From assembly GCA_026008535.1 (NCBI GenBank), contig BRKX01000010.1:1005001-1069000 (forward strand): a DNA stretch of 64,000 nucleotides. Reading direction: 5' to 3'. Of the stretch, positions 38,340 through 48,666 are shown one piece after another (within the stretch, counting starts at the first letter, position 1; each line of letters starts with the position of its first letter). The notes under the pieces are model-generated. The model ran no database searches, had not been told where the DNA came from, and worked only from the letters and a program-made list of their open reading frames with translations. Made by a program: the position numbers and the translations under genes. The DNA is from Perilla frutescens. Its lineage: Eukaryota > Streptophyta > Magnoliopsida > Lamiales > Lamiaceae.

Positions 38340-38590
38340 TAATTAAATTTATTATTTTTTCTTTGATTTTTTTTTATCCAATTTCAATTTATTGTGTTTT
38401 AATTTAATTTTGCACTTATTAATTAGGGTTCATCCTACCCAAATAGGGTATATGATTATTTTTCAACTGAAAAATAATAATTATATTCCCTAATTAGGTA
38501 AGATGAAACCTAATTAATAATTGTAAAATTAAATTAAAGCACAATAAATTGAAGTTGAATAAAAAAAATTGAAGAAAAATTAATAAATTT
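38340..38590. mobile_element. MITE of the 'AACCCTAATTGGGT-core' family
   Basis: A long imperfect palindrome: TTCAATTTATTGTGTTTTAA, TTAATTAGGGTTCATCCTAC, then inverse ATTAGGTAAGATGAAACC and AAAGCACAATAAATTGAA. The outer ends may extend to about 38300 and 38630. Confidence 0.7.
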
Positions 38591-38860
38591 AATTATGTAT
38601 CACTGAGTGTTGCACGTGATTTCACCCAGAATCAAACCTATTATTAAAAAGAGATGTGAACATAAGGTTTCATGCTACGACATTCACGCACTTGCACAGT
38701 CGATACACACACACACACATATATATATTATTTATTAATCTAACCTGATTGATTTTATGATAAATGTAAACAAATTAAAGGTCGCCAATCTGACATATTT
38801 TTTCAAACCCCAAAGAAAATTTTGGTTACCCATATTTCAAACACGCCAACACTTGATTCT

Positions 38861-39349
38861 TGAGTGAGCAAAAAATCGAAAAAATTATAAATTGAAACGA
38901 ATACAATTCGGTTTATTCGCCCGTCCGATTCTGTCGGTTTTGGTCCGATTCGATTCTTTTTTAAAATAAAATTTGATTTTCGGTCCTTGGTCTGATCCAA
39001 GTGAAAATAGGCCGAAGCGACTGAATAAATCCTAATTCTCTTATTTAGTTACTATATATTTTTTTAATTCTTAGTCTTTGAGAGTTTGACCGAATGAGAC
39101 TTTAGTTATGTTGTTTCGGTCTTTAATATTAAACATTAATGTTAAAATCTCAAAAGGAGGAGTTGCATGTACACAAGAAAAACATACAATTGAAAAAATA
39201 TGTTATTAAAAAAATCGGGAAATTGAGCCAAATTTTATCCGGTTTCAGTTCGGTTCCCACCCTCAATCGGTCCGATCCTAAATGTCCCCCAATTCGGTCT
39301 ATTTAATTTTAGGATTTTTGAACTGAAATAAACCGAATGTTCATCCCTA
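38861..39349. mobile_element. hAT-like MITE related to the one at 13406-13910
   Basis: The left end resembles TGAGTGAGCAAAAAATCG; the right end is AACCGAATGTTCATCCCTA. The interior has the same AATTCGGTTT/GGTCCGATTCG-type motifs as the 13.4-kb copy. No clear target-site duplication. Confidence 0.55.
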
Positions 39350-41157
39350 TTTTATTCATCAAGTTACCAAAAAATACAATCATGTGGATAGCTCAAAAGA
39401 AGTATTTGATATCAATCATGATGCCATACAAGTTTAATTATAAGAAGAAAAAAAAATCTTATTATTTACTTTTATATCCAAAGGGCAGATTTATATTGTG
39501 TTGTATGGAAAAAACATATAAAAGTTGTGAAATTAAAATAGGCATAAAAACAAGTTATGAAATTGTTGAAATTGTCATTTTTTAATTTATCAATTTATGA
39601 GGCATATATCACAACACGATTCCAACAATATAATAAAAACTCCAATTAAATTGCATTATCTGGAAAAAGAAAATTAGTGTAAAACTAAATATTAATAATT
39701 GACTTTTAGAGGTCTATTTATGAGGCACAATAATAAATCTACTAACTAACTATTATTTTAAGGAAATAGATAGGAGTATAACATTAATAAGAAGATTTAA
39801 ATGTCAAGGGTAAAAAAAAGTCTAATATAACAAAGAAAATGAATTGACTTTGGAGAAGTTTATAAGGTGTTATAGGTGGTAGTTGTTAGCTATATAGTCC
39901 TATTTAATTAAGTTTATGAGAACGATATTGTCGCATTGTTTTTATTTGATTTACAAATGTCACTTTCTTAATTATTATTGAAATTAGTTTTTGACTTCTA
40001 ATAATATAATTCCAATTTTGGCTCCACATTTAACTAAACACAGAATCATGATGATGATCAAACAGTTTAGAAGTTGGATTGTTTATTCAAATGATCATGA
40101 TCAAATAGTTTATATAGACTAACTAAATGCATATTCTTGTTTATTTTCACAATTTTGACCTTTGTGCTTTTGTGTATAGGCAAATCCAAAGTGCGATTGT
40201 TGGGGCATGGTGTGTAGTTTGTCATGAATTAATTTTTTGATGAAGTTTCGTTTGTCGGGATTGAAATTAGATTATATATTTGGAAATTATGTTTCGAGTA
40301 TATTAATTTGATGTATTTATTTTCTTGACACCGATTTCAAGTGGACGAGAAATTAATGCATGAACTGGAAGTAGTAGATGAAGAGGGCTTATGATTGAGT
40401 CGCGCAACAATTCAAATGGCTGCAATCATAATCATTAGATCATTTATTTGGTGAAAATACACGATCTAATGGTCTAATGGTCTTACTCATTCCCGAATCC
40501 CGAGTATTGAAGAGTTTGCCAGAATCTAGACTTGTGGTACAACAATTCGAGTTCGTTATAATTGTTGTATTTTGGGGACGTTTGTTGTAGATCCTATATA
40601 CAATTACGGGGTAATTTTGTCTTACGGAGAAATTAAAGAATCTAAATCTTGCATCGACTAATGTTTTGTTTATTTAATTACAATTTACTATTACTATTGA
40701 TATCTTGTCATTTCCGATTACATTGTAACAACAGTGAATAAATTAAAATAATGCATATATGAAGTCTATTTTAATATTTTAATTAACTCTTATATTAATT
40801 TCGTTCGTCATACATTGTGATTGCAATTTGTAAACGATAACTGAAGTAACGAGACATAAATGGAATACTAAAAAAACACATAAATATTGAAAAAGTAAAC
40901 CCTAAATGATGATTGAAAATTCATTAGAATTAAAAAAAAAACCCTACTCTCTCATAATTCACCTAATTCAACTAAATTTAATTCTCAGCATCTAAAATCG
41001 CAACCTTTACATATACAAAAATTTAACAGAAATAATTCTGTTTGTTTGTTGCTGAGAAATGTTACAAGGGAATTCGGAGAGATAAAATAAAACGTATTTA
41101 TAAACTAACGATTTATATATCATCATGAAAATAATTTATATGTAGCAATGACTTAAT

Positions 41158-43615
41158 TTACGAGGCCATAACTACATGGTGAATTTCTCCTTCGTTGATA
41201 GGTAAGAATCCAACTCGTTTCTGCAACAACACATATAATTAATGTCAGAAATTGTATGTCACTTTATTTTTTTTTATAAAAAAAATAAATAAATTTCTCA
41301 TAAATTTAACTTTGTTTCTATTCCAATATCATCCATATATTAATTTTTGGACATTTATCTTCAACGAGCGGCCGACAGTCATCTAGTTGCCCAACTGATA
41401 TATGTTGCCAAATTAAATAAAACTTTAGTAAATAAAATAAAATATAAAAAAAACTTGGCTATTATTTATGTTGAAGACTTTTAGGTAGTTCAAATCCATC
41501 ATACGTTATCTAATCCTAGTCAGCTTTTGGTAGTTATCTTTTATATTTGGGTGTATTAATTTTTAGATTGCAACCAAAAACCCACTAGCTAGGTGACAAA
41601 GACATCTTCAATCAATTAAAATAGGAAAATAATCTTTTCCACTCTTTTTAATGGGTAAACTATAGTTAATTCCATGAAGTTTGTAACTTATAACAATAAT
41701 AATAATAATATTTCAATATATATTAGTAGCAATTTTACTCCTAACATATTATTTTTGTCACGATTCTATTTTCTGTAAGTTTTTTCGGTAAGTGAAAGTT
41801 GAGCCATTATGTCGTAAACACATGGATAAGAAACCTTACTTGTTTTCCAATATAAGATGTCAAGTCTAACTTAAAATTATCATTTTCTTTCAAATTGCTG
41901 GACTTTTAGGATTCACGGGGAGGTTTTGCGGTCGAACTTTGCTAAACTTTTAGGACCCACGTGCATGTTGTTTTGACTGACGTGGGATTTTTATTTATAT
42001 TTTTATTATCCACGTGTTCTCCGATGTTATGATTAATTCAGGTTTAGTTTCACTTGTTGAAAAAATGTGCATCTTTCAATTACGAGAGACTGATCATCAC
42101 TTCACCAATTAAATCAATCAAATGAGCATACTCAACATTAATTTAACAAGATCCATTAAAAATAAGAAATTAATTAAATTCAAAATTCACCTTATTAAAA
42201 TAAATTTCTTTTACTTAATTAATTTTATTCAAAATTCAAAGTTATTCAAATACGAATAATAAAGTTTGAATTGGTTTTAGTATTTTGTCTCATCCTAGAA
42301 ATCTGATCGAAAACGTCAAATTTCTTAGAAATTATTGACCTTTAATTTGTGTTTGACAACATAGAAAAATTGGACTTTTTAAAAAAACTAGGAAACACGT
42401 ACGGAATTATTATTATTTTATAATTTAATTACATAATCTTAGTCTTACTTCAAAGGTTCTAGTTCAATAAATTAATTAATAATATCTCGAGATCTACTCA
42501 TTTTTTTAATGTAAAAAAGCATGCACATGAAATGGAAGTCAAATCCCAAAAACATGCCGTGAAAAATGGAGATTTTTCAGCAAAATAATTTTTTTAAAAA
42601 ATAATACCCCAATAAATTCGAATTTTCTTCGTAACATTTTCACACTACATTTCAATTTTTTTGTTACTTTACCACTACACAACGTAACACATGCAAAATA
42701 ATCTAATATAGTGATATAATATTTACCGCGGTATTTGATGCATCGACGATCGTAAAATATACTCTCCCGTTTCTAAATAAATGTCATTTTAGTATTTTAA
42801 TTTTATTTCAAAAAACTGTCATCGTAGACATAAAATTTATATTTAACTCATTTAATATATTTAATTATTAAATTATTTAATTAATTTATCCGCATTCGCC
42901 CAAAATAATATTTAAAATTTAAATAGAAACGAAGAAAGTAACATTTTAATTCGAAAATGTAACATAAAATGTGATATCGGTAAAAACTAACCTCACGGGA
43001 TTTAATGCCACGTGTACCCACTCCACGATCGCCATTCAAATGCGCGTTCCTCTCCGTCGACGCATCGCCGCCGTTCGCGGCGGCGGAGCTCCTCGCCATG
43101 CACAGGCCAACGATTTTCTCCGCCACCTCCCCGTTATCCCGGCTCTCCGCAATCAGCCTCTCCACCTCCGCCCTCGGCAGCCTCATCCTCACCCTCACTC
43201 CGCCGCCATTCTCCGCCGCCGCCGAAATCTCGTTTTTCTCCTCCGCCTCCTCCGCCGCGATGCTCGGCGGCTTCATGATGGACAGATCCGAAGCCGATCG
43301 GCGCGCCAGCATGAGGCTCTCGAGCCGGTCCTTGGCGCTCATTTGAATCCCCGATCTCACCCTCCTCGCCGTCTTCTCCTCGGGGAATTTGGGCAGCTCG
43401 ACGAGGAAGTAGAGCCGCTTCGGCTTCAGCTCCTGCTGCGGCTCCAACGGCTTGGCTCTCACGCCGTAATGCTTCACCGCCTCCGACTCCAACAAAACGT
43501 GGCCCGGATAGCGCTCCACCACCGACCCGGCCCAAATCGGAGTCTTTAGCTTGAAACTCTCCCCATTAATCTTCATTACTTTTGCACTCTTACTTCCTCC
43601 CAAACTATTCCCCAT
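41158..43615 (-). CDS. PADRE (DUF4228) domain protein
   Basis: Members of this plant family respond to pathogens and abiotic stress; their biochemical role is unknown. Two exons, 43615-42992 and 41220-41158, give 228 residues. The N-terminus MGNSLGG has a Gly2 suited to N-myristoylation, as in many relatives. Conserved PADRE stretches follow: VMKINGESFKLKTPI (13-27), YPGHVLLESEAVKHYG (36-51), LKPKRLYFLVELP (63-75) and SAKDRLESLMLARRSASDL (93-111). The middle is low-complexity Glu/Ala/Gly, probably disordered. Exon 1 ends at a GAG/GTTAGT donor. Reading through it gives a spurious AT-coded tail that runs into a MITE. A TTGTTGCAG acceptor at 41221 leads to KRVGFLPINE and a short end ASTOP, matching the family's usual KRVxFxPIxE C-terminus. 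The 1771-bp intron is therefore well supported. Exon 1 is much more GC-rich than its surroundings. Confidence 0.92.
42762..42938. mobile_element. Stowaway-like MITE inside the PADRE intron
   Basis: Ends CTCTCCCGTTTCTAAATAAA and TTTAAATAGAAACGAAGAAAG are inverse and TA-flanked; the arms include TGTCATTTT and AAAATAATATTT. It starts 53 bp inside the intron from the donor. The spurious read-through of exon 1 ends within it. Confidence 0.75.
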
Positions 43616-44120
43616 TTTTTTTTTGCTTATTTTCTTGAGTTTCTACTAAAAAAAAAAAGAAAAAAAGAAGAAATTTTTGAGAAAATAAATTATGGGAAGT
43701 GAGGGTTTGTGAAATGATGAATGAAATTTGGGGTAGGTTTTATATATGGGGGAGTTTGGGGGGTTGTTATTTGTTAGGGGTTGGTTATATATGTGCATGA
43801 AATATGGAGGGGGTCAAAAAAAGAGTGCAAATTTAGAAAATTGGGAGCCCTTTTGACAAATGTATATATATTGCAAGATTGTGACACTATCACTATTCAA
43901 TTCATAAACATTAAATTGTGAAATATTTGGTTAATTTCTATTAATGGGATATTAATGTCATGCTTACATATATATGTGCATGCCAACGATTTATAGAATT
44001 TAGGTAGGGTAAGGTGGCACGTGAAATTAGTTGCCAATTCTACTTTAGTTTGTACAACATATTTAAAATCACAAACATATATTCACCCCTTTTTTTTACG
44101 TGACTTATAAATCTTTGTAT

Positions 44121-44265
44121 AATAACACCAAAATTTTACATAATTTTACAATTAAAACATTAAAGATTTATAATAATAACAAAATTTTACATAATTTTGC
44201 AATTAAAACATTAAAGATTTATAATAATAACAAAATTTTACATAATTTTGCAATTAAAACATTAG
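44121..44265. repeat. 51-bp tandem repeat, about 2.9 copies
   Basis: AAATTTTACATAATTTT followed by a CAATTAAAACATTA segment recurs with start points near 44131, 44182 and 44233. Copies 2 and 3 are nearly identical; copy 1 has ACAATT in place of GCAATT. Confidence 0.9.
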
Positions 44266-44498
44266 ATTGAATTTGGAGAAGATTTATTCCAACAATCGTT
44301 CTACAAAGAGGGTCACATAAATACTCCCAAAATCGATGCACGTGATTTATGATCGCATTTAGGACTAATTAGCACGTTAGAATAAATCTTCCACATATAA
44401 AAAAGTTAAATGATTATGGTTTTAGATGTAATTGTCCCTTTTTTATGTCTCCTTCATCACTTTCTTTTTGCTATAGCTACCTTGTATTTCATTCAATT

Positions 44499-44501
<3 letters not shown>

Positions 44502-44547
<46 letters not shown>
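44502..44547. repeat. (TA)n microsatellite
   Basis: About 22 TA units. Confidence 0.95.
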
Positions 44548-44550
<3 letters not shown>

Positions 44551-44763
44551 CTACTTATATAATAATCTTCGAATTTAATAATATTTCATTTATATTAAAT
44601 TGAGTAGATAACGTATAATAGGAATTTGTCACTTCATTTTACTTTTCGAAATATGTTAAATGTCTTTTTCTTATTATATGTCAAGAACAGATTAAATGGT
44701 CTCTATTTTTACTACTGCATGTGAGTCTACAGTTGAAATCGACTTTCAATTACTTGCTTAATT

Positions 44764-44898
44764 GGATAAATTCTTGTCTACCGATGCGGTTTACACCCGC
44801 AAACCGTTGAGATCGCACATAACATGTGAAAAAGTCACGTGCCACAATCTCAACGGTTTAAGGGTACAACCCGCATGGGTAGACAAATTTCTCCATCC
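44764..44898. mobile_element. Compact 135-bp hairpin element
   Basis: Nearly the whole element is an inverted repeat: left GTCTACCGATGCGGTTTACA and AAACCGTTGAGAT, right ATCTCAACGGTTT and ACCCGCATGGGTAGACAAA. The ends are GGATAAATT and AATTTCTCCATCC. The small loop contains a CACGTG site. It is GC-richer than its surroundings. Confidence 0.8.
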
Positions 44899-45948
44899 TT
44901 ATATAACCTAGTGGGAAGGTTGAGGAATTTGTGGCTAAACATCACGAATTTAAATTCTACCAATATATATTAGTACATTTCGTGTTATCCGTATGATTTA
45001 CAAAATATTACATATAAGCGGAGTTTACTCGAGAGGCTTAGCCTACTATTGAAAAACATATACCGGTTTTCTTTGTCGCATTTTTTTAAGGAGAAAATAA
45101 AGACTTTGAATTGGTGGGTGAAATTAAGACTATTAAGGTGAACGTGATAGTAACATGTCCATAAAAAAATTTAAAAAATATACACACAAAGTTGGGAGCA
45201 AAAATGATTGATTAAACCAACTAATAATTTCTTCACAAAAGAGGCTCGTGAGTGTGGTAGAAATGATTACATAGTCTTTGTTAATGGATTATTACTATTT
45301 AATTAATTACTAGCATAAAATCTTGTTCAATGAAAGGGACTCACGTTAATCACGGTGTGTATACAAATTAATTTGCTTTCAAAATTCCAAATATTCACAT
45401 ATTTGCATGTGGGCTTTTGACTTAGCATGCAGTTTTGTTGTTGGAAAAGTAATTTTTAATACTTTAATAATTAGAAATTAACCTAGATTATATTCTAAAT
45501 AATTAATCTTGCGAAAAGTATTCAACGACTAAATTTGTGTCGTTTTATGAAGAAAAAAGGGGAGAGTGTTGAAGGTACGGTGGGATTAATGTAATATTGT
45601 AGGTTTGAATTTAATTTTCAATTTTTAGACCGAGTTATGCTTTTCTAGTTACGTTTATTATTGAATTTTCCCTTACATTTATATATAAGATTTTTTTAAT
45701 ATTTATAAAATGTTAGATCTTATTTTAAATAAGAAGATCAATGTAGGGATGGTTGAGCTCACGGGATGTTTTAATTGACAAAAAAAAAAAGCAATTAAAA
45801 CGACTAAAAATATTAAATGTTTTCCCAATAAAATAATTAAGATTTTTTTTCTTCCTAAAAGAAGTTGCTGTCACCATAATTACTTAAAAAAAGCCCGCCA
45901 TATATCTTATTGTCGGAGAATAGAAATATATGTTTTTCAAAAATAATA

Positions 45949-46220
45949 CTCCCTCCGTCCCGATTATATAGTCCTTTTTAATATTTTGAGATGTCCCAAT
46001 TATATAGTCCCATTACTATAAATATCATTAATTTTCATAGTAATGTACAAATAAACCCTTGTTAAATCTTGGAAATTAAAAACATAACAACTTAAAAGTT
46101 GAAAGTCATAAATATTCAATGAGGGTGTTATTGGAAGTTTAGCTTTAATATATTGTTTTCATAAATATTTTTAATCTATGTGCGAGGAGAAATGTGACTA
46201 TATAATTGGGACGGAGGGAG
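45949..46220. mobile_element. Stowaway MITE, well preserved
   Basis: The terminal inverted repeats CTCCCTCCGTCCCGATTATA and TATAATTGGGACGGAGGGAG differ only by small mismatches, and TA flanks both ends. At 272 bp with no ORF it is a textbook Tc1/mariner-type non-autonomous element. Confidence 0.93.
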
Positions 46221-46250
46221 TAGCTGCTAAGTGTGTATATTTTTAAATAC

Positions 46251-46635
46251 GGGATAAAACCCTCTAGTCCACTTTTCATGTCCCACTATGAAATTTAATA
46301 TTTTAAAAATATTTATTACAAAAATAAATTTTATTATAGTATTACCAATCATAATCAACATTTATTGCTAAAAATTAATTTTTTTAAAAAATTATATACC
46401 TTAATTTTTGAATAATCAACCATGTTAATCAATTATATTAACTAAAAAATAAGAAATAAATATTAAAAAATAAATATAAATCCTAATTGGGTGGAATGAA
46501 TCTTAAATAATAATTATAAAATTAAATTAAGTCATAACAAATTGAAATTGAAAAAAATATTTGATGAAAATTAAATAAAAATCAAAATGGGACACCGAAT
46601 CGGATAAAGAAAAGTGGGATAGATGATTTCATTTG
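46251..46635. mobile_element. MITE of the 'AACCCTAATTGGGT-core' family
   Basis: The core reads AATCCTAATTGGGTGGAATG, followed by a TATAAAATTAAATTAAGTCAT tract. The ends (TCCACTTTTCATGTCCCAC left; GTGGGATAGATGATTTC right) are roughly inverse and unlike those of other copies. Confidence 0.65.
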
Positions 46636-47054
46636 TTTAAATACGGAACTATAATTGCATTTTACCCACCAAATAATATTAGGTGCATATTTCTCGTGAA
46701 CGCTTTTTTAAGGGTTTTTGGTGAACAAAAATTAATTGTGAAATTAATTAATTAAGTACATATTTTTTTGTTTGGGTTATTGATTCTAAAAGTTGATTTT
46801 GTCTAATTAATGATTAATCTCTCACGCAATAGTATATATATAAATGGTGAGAAGGTTCTTAATTAACTGGACTCGATCGTAATTGCCACCTTTCAATTAC
46901 CCTAATTAATTAATTTATATGATGAACATGCAATTTTTACAATATATATATATATATATATTGTATTTCCATTAAAATATTAAATCCTTTCTTGATCAAA
47001 GGATTATTTAGTAATCCTCTAAAAAATTAGCAAATTTATCATTCGCTAAAAAAA

Positions 47055-47106
47055 TACACCCTCCGTCCCGTTTGCAAGGTTCACTTTCTATTAAAATAGA
47101 GAGAGT
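47055..47106. mobile_element. Stowaway-like MITE fragment
   Basis: CCCTCCGTCCCGTTTGCAAG, then TTCTATTAAAATAGAGAGAG. It matches, in inverse orientation, the end of the nested element at 28405-28499. Confidence 0.6.
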
Positions 47107-47424
47107 AATAATTAAAGAATGCCTAACAATTTCTCCTTTAATTTATGAGAGAGTGCCTAACGCAATGGTAAGCTAGATTTTTGTGGTTATCAAACTGGAA
47201 TTTGACCATGACTAAAAAAAAGGTCCATTTCGATGTTCGGTTCATTTTCATTTTACAAATACATTATAATTTTTCTGTTTCCACTTAGTTTGAATTTTAT
47301 TATTTTTAGTAGATATATGGTATGATGTTATCAATATACACTTATAAAATAAAGTATTATAAAATAAAATATGACAAACGTTGGAATCAAGCTTTTATTA
47401 TAGACTTCTACGTGAAATTGCAGA

Positions 47425-47427
<3 letters not shown>

Positions 47428-47491
<64 letters not shown>
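47428..47491. repeat. (AAT)n microsatellite
   Basis: About 21 AAT units followed by a poly-A run. Confidence 0.95.
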
Positions 47492-47502
<11 letters not shown>

Positions 47503-47529
47503 AAATTAGACTATTTTCATAACCATATA

Positions 47530-47872
47530 CTCCTCCCGTTTCATAATATTTGATGTTTTCACTTTTCATAAAAATTAAGAAATAAAAAATATGATAAATA
47601 TATCCTCTACTATCTCGATCTCCACCTATATTAAATTATCGTACGATATATTTTTCTAGTATTTTATTTAAAATATCAAATAATATTAATGGTATATATT
47701 TTATGGAAAATATCTCATTAATATATTTTATGGAAGAAATCTAATCTATAAGCGGTAAGTTAATGCAGGGAATTTTATAAAATTTTGATAAAGATAAAAT
47801 TAAAAAAATATAAAAGAAAAATTAAAATATCAAATAATAAAAATCTAAAACATCAAATATTATAAAAGGAAG
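47530..47872. mobile_element. Stowaway-like MITE, degenerate
   Basis: The left end CTCCTCCCGTTTCATAATAT is TA-flanked; the right end ATATTATAAAAGGAAG is a worn inverse. Arms TTTGATGTTTT and AAAACATCAAAT mirror each other. Confidence 0.65.
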
Positions 47873-48109
47873 TGATCACTTGTTTTATCAACAGGGAAAA
47901 CGTGCTACTTCTCTACATTCATTATCAACTCATAAAGGTTCAAATTAAAAGTACAGATTTATTTATTTTTTAAAAGGAGATATACATTTTTTCGAAAGCA
48001 AAAAAAAAAAAAAGTTGCATGTTCTTATCCACTAGTATATATTTCGGCGCCTTTTTAGGCAGCATCCCTTTTTGACTATGATTTACTAAGTCACGAAAAA
48101 TGGAAAATC

Positions 48110-48190
48110 CTTTCTCAATTTTTTCTTTAATTTTAATGTATTGTGTTTTAGTTAATTTTATATTTATTAATTAGGATTCATCCTACTCAA
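48110..48190. mobile_element. MITE fragment of the 'AACCCTAATTGGGT-core' family
   Basis: Only the left half is seen: TGTATTGTGTTTTAGTTAAT, then ATTAATTAGGATTCATCCTA and CTCAATTAATC. It resembles the 38.34-kb copy. Confidence 0.6.
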
Positions 48191-48666
48191 TTAATCGTTA
48201 GGCGATAGACATAGAGTTTTCATTATAGGCATCATCATGGGAACTTGAATATGGAAAAGTTATTAAAAAGGAAAAGGAAAAAGAAAGACGGGTAATATAC
48301 GTCATGAGTATATTTATAATGTCATCCAATACATTGATATAAAACACGAACACGAATACGAATACGAAAACGAGTCAGAAAATCTCATACAATGAATGAG
48401 GTTTATTACATACACCAATGCATCTCATTAGAGACTTGAATCATTGTCATTGCACCAATATCTGAGAGTTAATCAGTCTCTATAGTAATGAGTTACAGAA
48501 TAATCATGTCACACAAATCCATTTCTACCAATCAAGAATGAAGTAAATAAATACAACTAAAACTATGAGAATTCCTTTTGTTACTCATGGCTTTGAATCT
48601 TTGATCCTCAATTTTGCACACTGTAAAATTCGTGTAATTCAACTGTCAACGAAAAATCCAAGCAAA

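Larger units (their letters stand above)
37893..41157. other. Intergenic stretch after FAB1
   Basis: The first 250 bp are probably the FAB1 3' UTR, including a CT repeat and an A-rich tract near 38097. Two MITE-like segments are listed separately. From about 39.4 to 41.1 kb I see only AT-rich sequence without a recognisable feature. Confidence 0.6.
43616..48666. other. Intergenic stretch between PADRE and U-box genes
   Basis: The first few hundred bases form the PADRE promoter and leader on the minus strand; the poly-A/T tract just upstream of its ATG (43614-43680) is in the leader. The rest carries MITEs and microsatellites listed separately, with no gene seen. Confidence 0.6.

Noticed and set aside
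42881..42991. Read-through C-terminus of the PADRE exon
   Set aside because: It consists of Tyr/Phe/Leu-rich codons from AT-rich intron and MITE sequence; splicing to 41220 restores the family C-terminus.
42971..43549. Long plus-strand frames opposite the PADRE gene (192, 113 and 88 codons)
   Set aside because: They are antisense shadows of a GC-rich coding exon, with Arg/Pro-rich composition and no domain.
44121..44265. CRISPR-like array
   Set aside because: The 51-bp units are directly tandem without unique spacers and the genome is a plant.
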